Part shown: positions 5,782-12,094 of the stretch, piece by piece
How the letters are laid out: each line of letters starts with the position of its first letter
Position numbering within the stretch: position 1 is the stretch's first letter
Assembly: GCA_002369295.1 (NCBI GenBank)
Contig: DFDR01000243.1
Span: forward strand, 1 to 12,094
Source: Desulfovibrionaceae bacterium UBA3823
GTDB lineage: Bacteria; Desulfobacterota; Desulfovibrionia; Desulfovibrionales; Desulfovibrionaceae
Direction of reading: 5' to 3'
Length of the DNA: 12,094 nt
Position numbers and translations under genes: made by a program
The notes under the pieces: generated by a model
What the model saw: only the letters and a program-made list of their open reading frames with translations
Databases searched by the model: none
What the model was told of the DNA's origin: nothing

Positions 5782-7713
5782 TCACAATCCTTTCCTGCCG
5801 TTTCCGGCGTCCACAAGGACGTGGACGGCCTGGCGGGCGTTGAGGGAAATGGTGAGGACGCGCCCGGAAAGGCGCGCCGCGCCCGTGGCGCCGGGCGTGA
5901 GCGTTTCGATTCTGTGTACCTTGCAAGCGGGGGGAATGGCAATTGTCTGCACCTGGTCCTGTCCGGAAAAGTTGACTGCGCAGACAAGCAGCGATCCGTC
6001 CGGCAGCCCGTTGGCCACGGCGAGCGCGGAGGGGGAGTGCGCGATGGCCGCGATGCGGCCTTCGGCAGCCCTGCGCTCGGCGCGCACCTTGAGCGTGCCG
6101 GCCAGCAGAGCGGCCGGCTCCTGGGCCAAGGCAGCCTCGCCGCGCCCGCGCTCTGGCCAGGCAAAGAGGGCCGATCCGGGATCGCCGGGCTTGGCGAGGC
6201 CGGCGAGATCCTCGTAGGCCACGAAGCAAAGGCCCGGCAGGATGCAGGGAAGGGCAGCCATGGCGTGGACAAGGGAGGCGGCCTTCGCCCTGTCTTCGCC
6301 GAGTGCAGGACCGCTCCTGCCGAGCAGCGCCATGGCCAGGCCCGCGCTGGTCTGGGGGCTTTCGGCGTCCTCGAGTCCCAGGGCAAGGCGCCTGGCATCG
6401 GGGCCAAGCGCGGCCAGGGACTCGAGCAGGGCAGCCACGGGAGCGGCGCTGCCGCTTTGGAAGGCCTGGCGCACAAGCCCCGGCAGCTCCGGCACGGCAA
6501 CGAAGTCGGCGCAGGCGAGGAAGCGGGAAAGGGTGCCGTCGGCCGCAGAGGCCGAATCCGCGAGCAGGCTCCAGCCGCCGTAGCGGTGCACCTGGCCTGT
6601 CATGTCGGCAAGGGCTTCCGGCGCGGGAGCAAGGCTTGGCACCGCCGGATCGGGACCCGGGGCGTCGAGCCCCTTCAGGCCGGCAAGGCTGATGCCGGCC
6701 AGGGTCTGGCGCTGGAGGCCCGTGGTCTGGATGATGGAGCCTGCCAGCAGGGTGCGCGCCCTGCCCGAGGGATCCTGCCAGAGCAGGACGGGACGCCAGG
6801 GGCTGAGGGCCCAGCGGTAGGCGTAGCGGCGGAGCACGCCGTCCGTGCCGAGCACTTCGCCCGTGGCGGCCCAGCCGGCGGCAAGGGCGCCTGCAGCCTT
6901 GTCCTGCGCCAGTCCCCGCGGAATGACGCCCCCTTCGGCAAGGCGGGCGCAGACCTTGGCGGAAAGCGGGGCGCAGTCCCAGCTGTCGGCGGCCTTGGGC
7001 AGCTCGGGCCAGAAGGCCTTGGGGATCTCCATCATGCAGTAGAGGCCCTGGTGGGTCGCGTGGCGCCTGGCCTGGAGCATGAAGTCGGGACCCATGCCCG
7101 TGGCAGCCGGCACGATGGCCGTGCCCTGCTGGAGGCCGAGGGCCTCCACCCTGCCGATGCGGGAGGCAATGTCGCCTGCCTGTCCCGCTTCGTGGGCAGG
7201 GGCGATGGAGCAGGCGCTGGAGCCGAAGCGGGCGGTCGAGCGGTCGTTGAGCCACACGCCGTCGGTTTCGAGCAGGGGCGAGAGGTAGATGCCCTGGAAG
7301 CCCCAGGCCGCCAGGCTGGCATCGATGTCGCCGAGATGCTTCGCAAAGGGCGTCCCGAGGCCCGCGCGCCAGGGATTGAGCGCAAGCCAGCTGGGGGCGG
7401 CCTTGAGCACGAGCCCTATGTCCTGGACGCCGGAGCTGTGCCCCCAGAGCCTGGCTGTGCCGGAGACGGACTGGACGAGCTCCTCGGCCCGGCTGAGCAT
7501 GCCCTGGCGGCTGAGCCACTGCGCGTAGGCGGAGCTCACCCGGCGATCCGTGCCGCCCAGGGTGGGGTTCTGCAGGGCGCCGGCGCGCTCGCGCTGGCTC
7601 CCCTGGCCGCAGCCTGCGGGCGTCAGGGCAAGGCAGAGGACCGCAAGGGCCGCTGCCAGGCGCCGGCACCTGCCGCGGCTAGCCGGCCTGGCTTTGCTTC
7701 GCGAGGGGGGCAT
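5782..7713 (-). CDS. Putative exported lipoprotein with a degenerate GH13 (alpha-amylase/trehalose-synthase-like) fold
   Basis: The 643-residue product begins with a long basic n-region, a hydrophobic core (about 19-30) and LTPAGC with Cys35. This looks like a lipoprotein signal, although Pro at -3 is atypical. The body recalls GH13 enzymes: WLALNPWRAGLGTPFAKHLG then DIDASLAAWGFQGIYLSPL (130-147) matches the opening beta-strand/helix pattern, ALPCILPGLCFVAYEDLAGL (487-506) matches the late 'PGtP.iyyGdE' strand, and 575-634 resembles the C-terminal beta domain. The usual GH13 catalytic signatures (NHxxxxH after strand 3, the FRxDxxxH nucleophile motif, the general acid Glu motif) are not evident, so it may be a binding or scaffolding pseudoenzyme. 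The ATG at 7713 has no clear ribosome binding site and overlaps mazG by 35 nt; the start is therefore uncertain. The gene ends 2 nt before the GT-C-like membrane protein. Function inferred only; confidence is high that it is coding. Confidence 0.82.
   Translation of the reverse strand: MPPSRSKARPASRGRCRRLAAALAVLCLALTPAGCGQGSQRERAGALQNPTLGGTDRRVSSAYAQWLSRQGMLSRAEELVQSVSGTARLWGHSSGVQDIGLVLKAAPSWLALNPWRAGLGTPFAKHLGDIDASLAAWGFQGIYLSPLLETDGVWLNDRSTARFGSSACSIAPAHEAGQAGDIASRIGRVEALGLQQGTAIVPAATGMGPDFMLQARRHATHQGLYCMMEIPKAFWPELPKAADSWDCAPLSAKVCARLAEGGVIPRGLAQDKAAGALAAGWAATGEVLGTDGVLRRYAYRWALSPWRPVLLWQDPSGRARTLLAGSIIQTTGLQRQTLAGISLAGLKGLDAPGPDPAVPSLAPAPEALADMTGQVHRYGGWSLLADSASAADGTLSRFLACADFVAVPELPGLVRQAFQSGSAAPVAALLESLAALGPDARRLALGLEDAESPQTSAGLAMALLGRSGPALGEDRAKAASLVHAMAALPCILPGLCFVAYEDLAGLAKPGDPGSALFAWPERGRGEAALAQEPAALLAGTLKVRAERRAAEGRIAAIAHSPSALAVANGLPDGSLLVCAVNFSGQDQVQTIAIPPACKVHRIETLTPGATGAARLSGRVLTISLNARQAVHVLVDAGNGRKGL
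5788..5796 (-). promoter_or_regulatory. Ribosome binding site for the membrane protein, inside the lipoprotein gene
   Basis: AGGAAAGGA lies 8 nt before the ATG at 5779 and is embedded in the last codons of the upstream gene, whose TGA ends 2 nt before the ATG. This fixes the membrane-protein start at 5779, despite the frame being open for another 1.9 kb upstream, and suggests translational coupling. Confidence 0.75.
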
Positions 7714-8524
7714 CGGCTGCGCTTTGGCCCGGAGCCTGTCCGGCCTCTTCCTGCTTTGCCTGTTCCCAGAGCTCGTTCTGTTCGTCCAGGCTCATGTCCC
7801 CGAGCTCCCGCTTCTGGGCGCAGGCGAGCTCCTCCATGCGGCGGAAGCGCGACAGGAAGCGCTCGTTGGCGTTGTCCAGCGCCTCGTTGGCCTTGACGCC
7901 GCGGCGGCGCCCCAGCTCGGCCAGGGTCAGGACAAGGTCGCCTATTTCATGCTTGACGCCGGCATCGTCGCCCCGGTTCTGGGCGTCGAGGTATTCCAGC
8001 CATTCGGCCTCCACCTGCTGCTCGACGTCCTCGTCGCTTTCCCAGGTGAAGCCGACGCGCGAGGCCTTGGCGTGGATGCGGTAGGCGCGGGCCAGCGGGT
8101 CGAGGTCGCGGGGCAGGGAGTCGAACATGCCGGCAGCCTTGCCCTCCTGCTGGTGCTCCTCCTTCTTCAGGGCCTCCCAGGCCCTCAGCTGCTCGTCGAG
8201 GCTCTCGAACTTCTCGTCCCCGAAGACGTGGGGGTGGCGGTGGATCATCTTGGCTGCGTTGCGCTTGAAGACGTCGTCCAGCGTGAACTTGCCCTGCTTT
8301 TCGAAGTGGTGGGCTATGGTCACCAGCAGGAAGGCAACGTCGCCGAGCTCCTCGCACACGTCGTCGGGAGTGCCGTAGCGTATGGCGCTGACCAGTTCGT
8401 GGCTTTCCTCGATGATGTACTCGCTGAGGGTTTCGGGCGTCTGCTTGCTGTCCCAGGGGCAGCCGCCGGGGCCGGTGAGGCGGGCGACGATATCCTTAAG
8501 CTGGTCGATGCTGCATTCGTTCAT
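7679..8524 (-). CDS. mazG: Nucleoside triphosphate pyrophosphohydrolase MazG
   Basis: MazG hydrolyses (d)NTPs to the monophosphate and pyrophosphate, cleaning nucleotide pools and in some bacteria affecting (p)ppGpp levels. The 281-residue product has the tandem arrangement of full-length MazG. The N-terminal domain has the family opening GPGGCPWDSKQTPETL (18-33), the metal-binding EESHE (39-43) and EELGD (58-62), then KRNAAKMIHRHPHVFGD (87-103). The second domain has EAEWLE (172-177) and HEIGD (192-196). The last ~27 residues are an Ala/Gln/Glu-rich extension beyond the usual end. ATG 8524 has AAGGA 8 nt upstream. It sits 26 nt after cvpA and overlaps the lipoprotein start by 35 nt, consistent with one transcript. 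Confidence 0.97.
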   Translation of the reverse strand: MNECSIDQLKDIVARLTGPGGCPWDSKQTPETLSEYIIEESHELVSAIRYGTPDDVCEELGDVAFLLVTIAHHFEKQGKFTLDDVFKRNAAKMIHRHPHVFGDEKFESLDEQLRAWEALKKEEHQQEGKAAGMFDSLPRDLDPLARAYRIHAKASRVGFTWESDEDVEQQVEAEWLEYLDAQNRGDDAGVKHEIGDLVLTLAELGRRRGVKANEALDNANERFLSRFRRMEELACAQKRELGDMSLDEQNELWEQAKQEEAGQAPGQSAADAPLAKQSQAG

Positions 8525-8550
8525 GGCGATGTTCCTTGGGGCTGCGGGCG

Positions 8551-9039
8551 TCAGAGGCTGAAGCGCTTCACGACGTCGGGGGGCAGATGGGTGCGCACCT
8601 GCTCGATGAAGGATGCGAAGTAGGGCCGCACCCGGGATTGCTGGAAGAATTCGGCGGTGGCGAAAAACTTGTTGATGACGACGAAGGCGATGGTGCAGAG
8701 GATGAGGCCCTTGGCCAGGCCCAGCATGGCGCCGAATACCCTGTCGGCCCAGGCGATGAAGGCGAAGGAGAGAATGCGCTGGAAGAGCTTGGCGACCACG
8801 GCCACGGCAATGATGACGGCCACGAAGATAATGATGTAGGCGCCCATGTTCTGCCAGAGCGGGTCGGAGACGAAGGTGAGCTGCGGCGCAAGGTCCTTGT
8901 GGAAGGTGTGGGCTGCCCAGAAGCCGCCTATCAGGGAGACGATGGCCGCAATCTCGCCAACGAAGCCGTTCAGCCAGCCGCGGATGGTGAAAAAGGCCAG
9001 CAGAAGAATTATTGCCGTGTCAAAGATGTCCTGCCCCAT
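8551..9039 (-). CDS. cvpA: CvpA family membrane protein
   Basis: CvpA-family proteins are small inner-membrane proteins, first linked to colicin V production in E. coli and otherwise of poorly defined function. The 162-residue product has the expected size and about four membrane segments (around 5-20, 27-46, 64-88 and 102-122), with the family features DIFDTAIILLL near the N-terminus, the RGWLNGFVGEI turn (20-30) and WADRVFGAMLGLAKGLILC (97-115). ATG 9039 follows GGAGG with a 4-nt spacer, a strong ribosome binding site. It is first in the minus-strand operon, with mazG 26 nt downstream, and diverges from nikR. Confidence 0.92.
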   Translation of the reverse strand: MGQDIFDTAIILLLAFFTIRGWLNGFVGEIAAIVSLIGGFWAAHTFHKDLAPQLTFVSDPLWQNMGAYIIIFVAVIIAVAVVAKLFQRILSFAFIAWADRVFGAMLGLAKGLILCTIAFVVINKFFATAEFFQQSRVRPYFASFIEQVRTHLPPDVVKRFSL

Positions 9040-9069
9040 TGTGCCTCCAGCATGGTGAAATATCAGTTA

Positions 9070-9098
9070 CGTATAGCAGATGCGCGGGGGATGAACAA
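9070..9098 (-). promoter_or_regulatory. Candidate sigma-70 promoter for the cvpA-mazG operon
   Basis: On the minus strand TTGTTC (9098-9093) and TATACG (9075-9070) are separated by 17 nt, with the -10 about 30 nt before the cvpA start. The -10 matches TATAAT at four of six positions and the -35 matches at three of six. This is the only AT-rich patch in the divergent region, which supports it modestly. Confidence 0.4.
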
Positions 9099-9153
9099 TA
9101 GTCTTGGCGCAGGCCGGAAGGAGCGGGCCGCTTTGGCGCCGGGCCGAACCCGA

Positions 9154-9182
9154 TTGACATGCGGGAAGATAGGGGCTTACTT
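9154..9182 (+). promoter_or_regulatory. Candidate promoter for nikR-folE2
   Basis: A perfect TTGACA (9154-9159) is followed 17 nt later by TTACTT (9177-9182), a poor -10. The leader to the nikR ATG would be about 60 nt and contains a short hairpin, GCAGA-N8-TCTGC (9199-9216). I could not find a convincing NikR palindrome in 9040-9249, so autoregulation is not shown. Confidence 0.28.
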
Positions 9183-9249
9183 GGAACACGCCTTTTGCGC
9201 AGAGGCTGGAATCTGCTTCTGCGGCATGCTTTCTGGACGAGAGGACGCT

Positions 9250-9669
9250 ATGGCCAAGCTTGCCCGTTTCGGTGTTTCCCTGAGCGAGGATCTGCTCATT
9301 CCCTTCGACGACCTGTGCCGGCGCAAAAGCTACACGAACCGCTCCGAGGCGATACGCGACCTCATTCGCCAGGCGCTGATCCGCGACGAGTGGAAGAAGC
9401 AGAGCGGCGAGCTGGCCGGCACGCTGACGCTCGTCTACGACCACCATTCCCACGATCTCGCCCGGCGCCTCATGGACATCCAGCACGACCACTACGGCGT
9501 GGTGGTAACGTCCATGCACGTCCACCTTGACCACCACAACTGCCTCGAGGTGCTCGTGCTTCGGGGCGAGGCCGGCAGCGTGAGCTCCCTTGCCGACAGG
9601 CTCGTCGCCTGCAGCGGCGTCAAGCACGGCGTCTTCGTGCCCACGACGACTGGAAAGGATTTGGCCTGA
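9250..9669 (+). CDS. nikR: Nickel-responsive transcriptional regulator NikR
   Basis: NikR is a ribbon-helix-helix repressor that binds DNA as a tetramer when loaded with Ni(II), usually controlling nickel uptake. The 139-residue product matches the family length. The N-terminal DNA-binding part has [13 protein letters not shown] followed by [16 protein letters not shown] (28-43). The C-terminal ACT-like domain keeps the four high-affinity nickel ligands: His79 (in IQHDHYG), His90 and His92 (MHVHL) and Cys98 (HHNCLE), equivalent to His76, His87, His89 and Cys95 of E. coli NikR. ATG 9250 was chosen over longer in-frame options because GAGAGGA sits about 5 nt upstream and residue 1 then aligns with the family start. 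Its TGA overlaps the folE2 ATG by one base, so the two are translated together. Confidence 0.96.
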   Translation: MAKLARFGVSLSEDLLIPFDDLCRRKSYTNRSEAIRDLIRQALIRDEWKKQSGELAGTLTLVYDHHSHDLARRLMDIQHDHYGVVVTSMHVHLDHHNCLEVLVLRGEAGSVSSLADRLVACSGVKHGVFVPTTTGKDLA

Positions 9670-10457
9670 TGATCGACGTTCAGAAAAATGCGCCCGAAGT
9701 GCCTCTGCCCATCGACCGGGTCGGCGTGCGCGGCGTCAGAGTGCCCATCTCCGCCCGAGACCGCGCCAACGGCACGCAGCGCACGGTGGCCTGCGCCGAT
9801 CTCACGGTGGATCTGCCCGCCTCCTTCAAGGGGACGCACATGAGCCGCTTCGTCGAAGCCATGGAGAACTGGGCCGGCGAGATCAGCTACCACTCGCTGC
9901 GGGGCCTGCTCGCCACCATCAAGGAGCGCCTCGAGGCCAAGCGCGCCCAGGTCTGCTTCCGCTTTCCCTACTTCATCCGCAAGAAGGCGCCGTCCTCCGG
10001 GGCGTCGAGCTTCGTTGCCTACAGCTGCACCCTCACGGGCGAGCTCAACGCCGCAGACGAGCAGTCCTTCATCCTCGGCATCGAGGTGCCGGTCATGACC
10101 GTCTGCCCCTGCTCCAAGGCCATCAGCAACGAGGGCGCCCACAGCCAGCGCACCCTCGTCAGGATGACCCTGCTCATGTGCGGCTTCGACTGGATTGAGG
10201 ACTTTGTGGAGATAGCCGAGCGGGCCGGGTCCAGCCCCGTCTACACCATACTCAAGCGCGAGGACGAGAAGTACGTCACCGAGCACGCCTTCGCCAATCC
10301 CTGCTTCGTCGAGGACGTGGTGCGCAACGTCGCCAAGCAGCTGGACGTGCACCCGCACCTCAGGGGCTACCGCGTGGAGGTGGAGAGCATGGAGTCCATC
10401 CACAACCACAACGCCATGGCCTGCATTGAGCGCAATTTCGACGTCCAGAGCCGCTAG
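9669..10457 (+). CDS. folE2: GTP cyclohydrolase FolE2 (type IB)
   Basis: FolE2 converts GTP to 7,8-dihydroneopterin triphosphate, the first step to tetrahydrofolate and an entry to queuosine-type deazapurines; it replaces the zinc enzyme FolE in many bacteria and is tolerant of other metals. The 262-residue product has the family's hallmarks: [12 protein letters not shown] near the N-terminus, [20 protein letters not shown] (142-161) with Cys146/Cys148 and His158 at the metal site, and SIHNHNA (243-249) near the end. Glu200 or Glu205 is the likely acidic ligand. The ATG sits in TGATG with the nikR stop, and AAGGA lies 9 nt upstream inside nikR. Length is normal and no defect is visible. Confidence 0.96.
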   Translation: MIDVQKNAPEVPLPIDRVGVRGVRVPISARDRANGTQRTVACADLTVDLPASFKGTHMSRFVEAMENWAGEISYHSLRGLLATIKERLEAKRAQVCFRFPYFIRKKAPSSGASSFVAYSCTLTGELNAADEQSFILGIEVPVMTVCPCSKAISNEGAHSQRTLVRMTLLMCGFDWIEDFVEIAERAGSSPVYTILKREDEKYVTEHAFANPCFVEDVVRNVAKQLDVHPHLRGYRVEVESMESIHNHNAMACIERNFDVQSR

Positions 10458-10465
10458 GGGCGTCT

Positions 10466-10486
10466 CGGCAGGCAGGCCGCAATTTT
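10466..10486 (+). terminator. Weak candidate terminator after folE2
   Basis: CGGC-AGGCAG-GCCG (10466-10479) is followed by CAATTTTT. The stem is only four pairs, but the T-run is in place 9 nt after the folE2 stop. A second potential stem overlaps the stop codon (10440-10446 with 10458-10464). Efficient termination is doubtful. Confidence 0.25.
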
Positions 10487-10582
10487 TCTTCCTCCTGCAC
10501 GAAGAGGGCATTTTTCTCGACAACCTCTTGAAATTGCATAGACTTGCACGGCTCCAGGCTGGCTTTCGCCGGCGAGGCGTCC

Positions 10583-10612
10583 TTGTCGAAACGGCCTCAA
10601 ATTGTTTATAGG
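10583..10612 (+). promoter_or_regulatory. Candidate promoter for the NlpC/P60 gene
   Basis: TTGTCG (10583-10588) and TATAGG (10607-10612) are 18 nt apart in an AT-richer patch, giving a leader of about 50 nt. That leader can form GGCCT-N12-AGGCC (10627-10648). Matches are partial, so confidence is low. The rest of the 213-nt gap (10458-10670) holds no gene I can support. Confidence 0.3.
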
Positions 10613-10670
10613 AGCTTGTTGAGACCGGCCTTGCCCTTCTGCCAGGCCGCCCGACGCGAGTGGAGTCGAA

Positions 10671-11990
10671 ATGGATAATGCCTACAAAGTCCTGATCCTT
10701 GTGCTTGTCTGCGTCCTCTCCTTTGGCTGCTCCCACAGGAAGAAGCCGGAAGACAGCTACGCCGACTACGAGCGCTTCCGCCAGTCCTACGCCGGCTATG
10801 CCGACCTGGGCGGCGACTGGGACTGGACCGAGGAGAACGACCCCACGGTTTCCGGCAAGGTGCTCCGCCGCGCCCACTCCGCCATTGGCACCCCCTATGT
10901 CTGGGGCGGCGTCAAGCCTGGTGGCTTCGACTGCTCGGGCCTCGTGCAGTGGGCCTACCGGGGCGCTGGCGTCAGGCTGCCCCGCACGGCCGCCGAGCAG
11001 AAGGAAGTCGGCTTCGCCATCCGGGACCTCTCCCAGATGCGGCCTGGCGACATCGTCGCCTTCCGTCGCGCGCACGGCGGCTACCACACCGGCATCTACA
11101 TAGGCGACGGCAAATTCATCCATGCGCCGCGCACCAACACGCGCGTGCGCATCGAGTCCATGGAGTCGGGCTTCTTCAAGACCCATTTCGTTGGCGCGCG
11201 CCGCGTCGACATGAGCAAGGGCAGCCTGGCGCTGGCTCGGGCTTCGGAAGAGGCAGACCGCGAGTACCGGCGCTCGAAGTCCTCGCGCGAGCGCGAAGAG
11301 CGCGCCGAGCGCAGGCGCGGGCGAGACCGTGACCGCGACGAGGCGAGAAGTTCCCGCCGCGATCGGGACAGGGACGAGGCCAGAGGATCCCGTCGCGGCC
11401 GTGACCGCGATCGGGACGAAGCGAGATCGTCCCGTCGCGATCGGGATAGGGACGAGGCCAGAGGTTCCCGTCGCGGCCGCGACCGCGATCGCGACGAGGC
11501 AAGAAGTTCCCGCCGCGATCGGGACAGGGACGAGGCCAGAGGGTCCCGTCGCGGCCGTGACCGCGATCGCGACGAGGCGCGGTCGTCCCGCAGGGATCGT
11601 GACCGCGATCGCGACGATGCCAGAAGCTCCCGTCGCGGGCGCGACAGGGATCGCGACGAGGCGCGGTCTTCGCGCAGGGATCGGGATCGCGACGAGGCGA
11701 GAGGCTCCCGCGGTGGCCGCGGCAGGGACGAGGCCAGAGGTTCCGGCAAGGAGCGTTCCCGGGACAGGGACGAAGCCCGTTCGTCTTCGCAGAGGCGCGG
11801 CTCCTCCTCTGCGCCAGGCCGTTCCGAGAAGAAGGACAAGGACGCCCGCAGGAGCGACCAGAATAAGCCTGGCGCTTCCGCCGGAAGGTCTCAGGGCGGC
11901 AAGGGCGCCGAGCAGCAGGGCAAGCGCCAGCGCCGGGAGATCACCGTCGTCCCGGCAGGCAGGAGTTCCAAGAAGACCGGCAAGAAGTAG
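10671..11990 (+). CDS. NlpC/P60 family cell-wall endopeptidase, lipoprotein with Arg/Asp repeat tail
   Basis: NlpC/P60 enzymes are cysteine peptidases that cut peptide stems of peptidoglycan. The 439-residue product starts with a lipoprotein signal: hydrophobic 7-19 and LSFGC with Cys20, followed by SHRKK. A short linker leads to the catalytic domain (about 60-180): IGTPYVWGG (72-80), nucleophile Cys88 in FDCSGL, MRPGDIVAF (123-131), His139 in YHTGIYIG, and His151 in FIHAPR. All three expected catalytic residues are present. The remaining ~240 residues are an extreme low-complexity tail: an Arg/Asp/Glu/Ser repeat (217-372) and a basic Ser/Gly/Lys end. Such a tail is not part of the family core. 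ATG 10671 follows GTGGAG by 5 nt. The gene stands 213 nt after folE2 and is probably transcribed separately. Confidence 0.93.
   Translation: MDNAYKVLILVLVCVLSFGCSHRKKPEDSYADYERFRQSYAGYADLGGDWDWTEENDPTVSGKVLRRAHSAIGTPYVWGGVKPGGFDCSGLVQWAYRGAGVRLPRTAAEQKEVGFAIRDLSQMRPGDIVAFRRAHGGYHTGIYIGDGKFIHAPRTNTRVRIESMESGFFKTHFVGARRVDMSKGSLALARASEEADREYRRSKSSREREERAERRRGRDRDRDEARSSRRDRDRDEARGSRRGRDRDRDEARSSRRDRDRDEARGSRRGRDRDRDEARSSRRDRDRDEARGSRRGRDRDRDEARSSRRDRDRDRDDARSSRRGRDRDRDEARSSRRDRDRDEARGSRGGRGRDEARGSGKERSRDRDEARSSSQRRGSSSAPGRSEKKDKDARRSDQNKPGASAGRSQGGKGAEQQGKRQRREITVVPAGRSSKKTGKK
11319..11714 (+). repeat. Five tandem ~78-bp repeats encoding Arg/Asp-rich 26-residue units
   Basis: Units lie at 11319-11396, 11397-11474, 11475-11552, 11553-11636 (84 bp) and 11637-11714. 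Each encodes GRDRDRDEARSS plus RRDRDRDEARGSRR or a close variant, so each is itself two related half-units. The first three units give identical protein while differing at some synonymous bases. Diverged copies continue to about 11786. Confidence 0.9.
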
Positions 11991-11992
11991 CG

Positions 11993-12017
11993 TCCTGTAG
12001 ATTGACAGGAGGCTGTC
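11993..12017 (+). terminator. Alternative small hairpins after the NlpC/P60 stop
   Basis: TCCTGT-N6-ACAGGA (11993-12010) and GACAG-GAGG-CTGTC (12004-12017, followed by TTT) share bases 12004-12010 and cannot both form. Either could end the NlpC/P60 transcript weakly. Both overlap the -35 box of the tRNA promoter. Confidence 0.3.
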
Positions 12018-12030
12018 TTTCGGCTAGAAG
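12002..12030 (+). promoter_or_regulatory. Sigma-70-type promoter of the tRNA-Thr gene
   Basis: A perfect TTGACA (12002-12007) is followed after exactly 17 nt by TAGAAG (12025-12030), four of six matches to the -10 consensus. The predicted transcript starts around 12037, about 10 nt before the tRNA 5' end, as usual for a tRNA gene. Confidence 0.6.
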
Positions 12031-12047
12031 CTTTTCGAGCAAATTTT

Positions 12048-12094
12048 GCCAACTTAGCTCAGTTGGTAGAGCAGCTGATTCGTAATCAGCAGGT
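12048..12094 (+). tRNA. tRNA-Thr (anticodon CGT), truncated by the window edge
   Basis: The first 47 bases of a tRNA are visible: acceptor strand GCCAACT, D arm GCTC-AGTTGGTA-GAGC, and anticodon stem GCTGA/TCAGC around loop TTCGTAA with anticodon CGT, reading ACG (Thr). It resembles E. coli tRNA-Thr(CGU) in the same region. The variable loop, T arm and acceptor 3' strand lie beyond the window. Confidence 0.92.

Noticed and set aside
5780..7669. Upstream extension of the membrane-protein frame, open for a further ~630 codons inside the lipoprotein gene
   Set aside because: The extension reads as Arg/Pro/His/Gly-rich text typical of an out-of-frame reading of GC-rich DNA. A clear ribosome binding site and ATG at 5779 mark the true start, and the other frame here has signal-peptide and fold features.
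5365..7896. 843-codon plus-strand ORF opposite the lipoprotein and membrane-protein genes
   Set aside because: Stop-free antisense frame caused by high GC; composition is Arg/Gly/Ala-rich without domains, and the minus strand has coherent genes.
9492..11186. 564-codon minus-strand ORF opposite nikR, folE2 and the peptidase
   Set aside because: It crosses three convincingly coding plus-strand genes and the gap between two of them, so it is an antisense shadow.
11319..11714. CRISPR-like reading of the regular repeat array
   Set aside because: Units are contiguous without unique spacers, lie in frame inside a coding sequence, and encode a protein repeat.
11096..11839. 247-codon minus-strand ORF rich in Ser/Arg/Leu across the repeat
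   Set aside because: The repetitive plus-strand DNA leaves the reverse frame open and repetitive as well; no start signal or domain supports it.

Overview
The window is a GC-rich bacterial chromosomal segment with dense, mostly housekeeping gene content. The gene set suggests a deltaproteobacterial sulfate reducer of the Desulfovibrio type: cvpA next to mazG, der and a RluC-like synthase, nickel regulator nikR, and a FolE2-type GTP cyclohydrolase. This placement is inferred from gene content and composition; no 16S rRNA gene is present.

Layout. Positions 2-499 (+) hold the 3' end of an Ala/Pro-rich protein. Positions 500-854 are a convergent intergenic stretch rich in inverted repeats, including a likely der terminator. 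Positions 855-9039 carry six minus-strand genes, in transcription order: cvpA (8551-9039), mazG (7679-8524), a putative lipoprotein with a decayed GH13/trehalose-synthase-like fold (5782-7713), a large polytopic membrane protein resembling GT-C/GT39 glycosyltransferases (3554-5779), a RluC-like pseudouridine synthase (2306-3391) and der (855-2219). cvpA to the membrane protein looks like one operon: gaps are 26 nt, a 35-nt overlap and 2 nt. rluC and der follow after longer gaps; der may have its own promoter. Positions 9040-9249 are a divergent promoter region. On the plus strand come nikR (9250-9669) and folE2 (9669-10457), joined by a TGATG stop/start overlap. After a 213-nt gap there is an NlpC/P60 cell-wall peptidase lipoprotein (10671-11990) with a long Arg/Asp repeat tail. 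The window ends inside a tRNA-Thr(CGT) gene that has a good sigma-70-type promoter just upstream.

The housekeeping genes cover ribosome biogenesis (Der, RluC), NTP sanitation (MazG), folate-type pterin synthesis (FolE2), nickel homeostasis (NikR) and peptidoglycan turnover (NlpC/P60). The least explained part is the coupled lipoprotein/membrane-protein pair at 3554-7713. It looks like an envelope glycan-related module in which the GH13-like partner has no visible catalytic motifs, while the GT-C-like partner has long low-complexity tails, one built of nine 21-bp repeats. Ala/Pro-rich tails and linkers recur in several unrelated proteins of the window.
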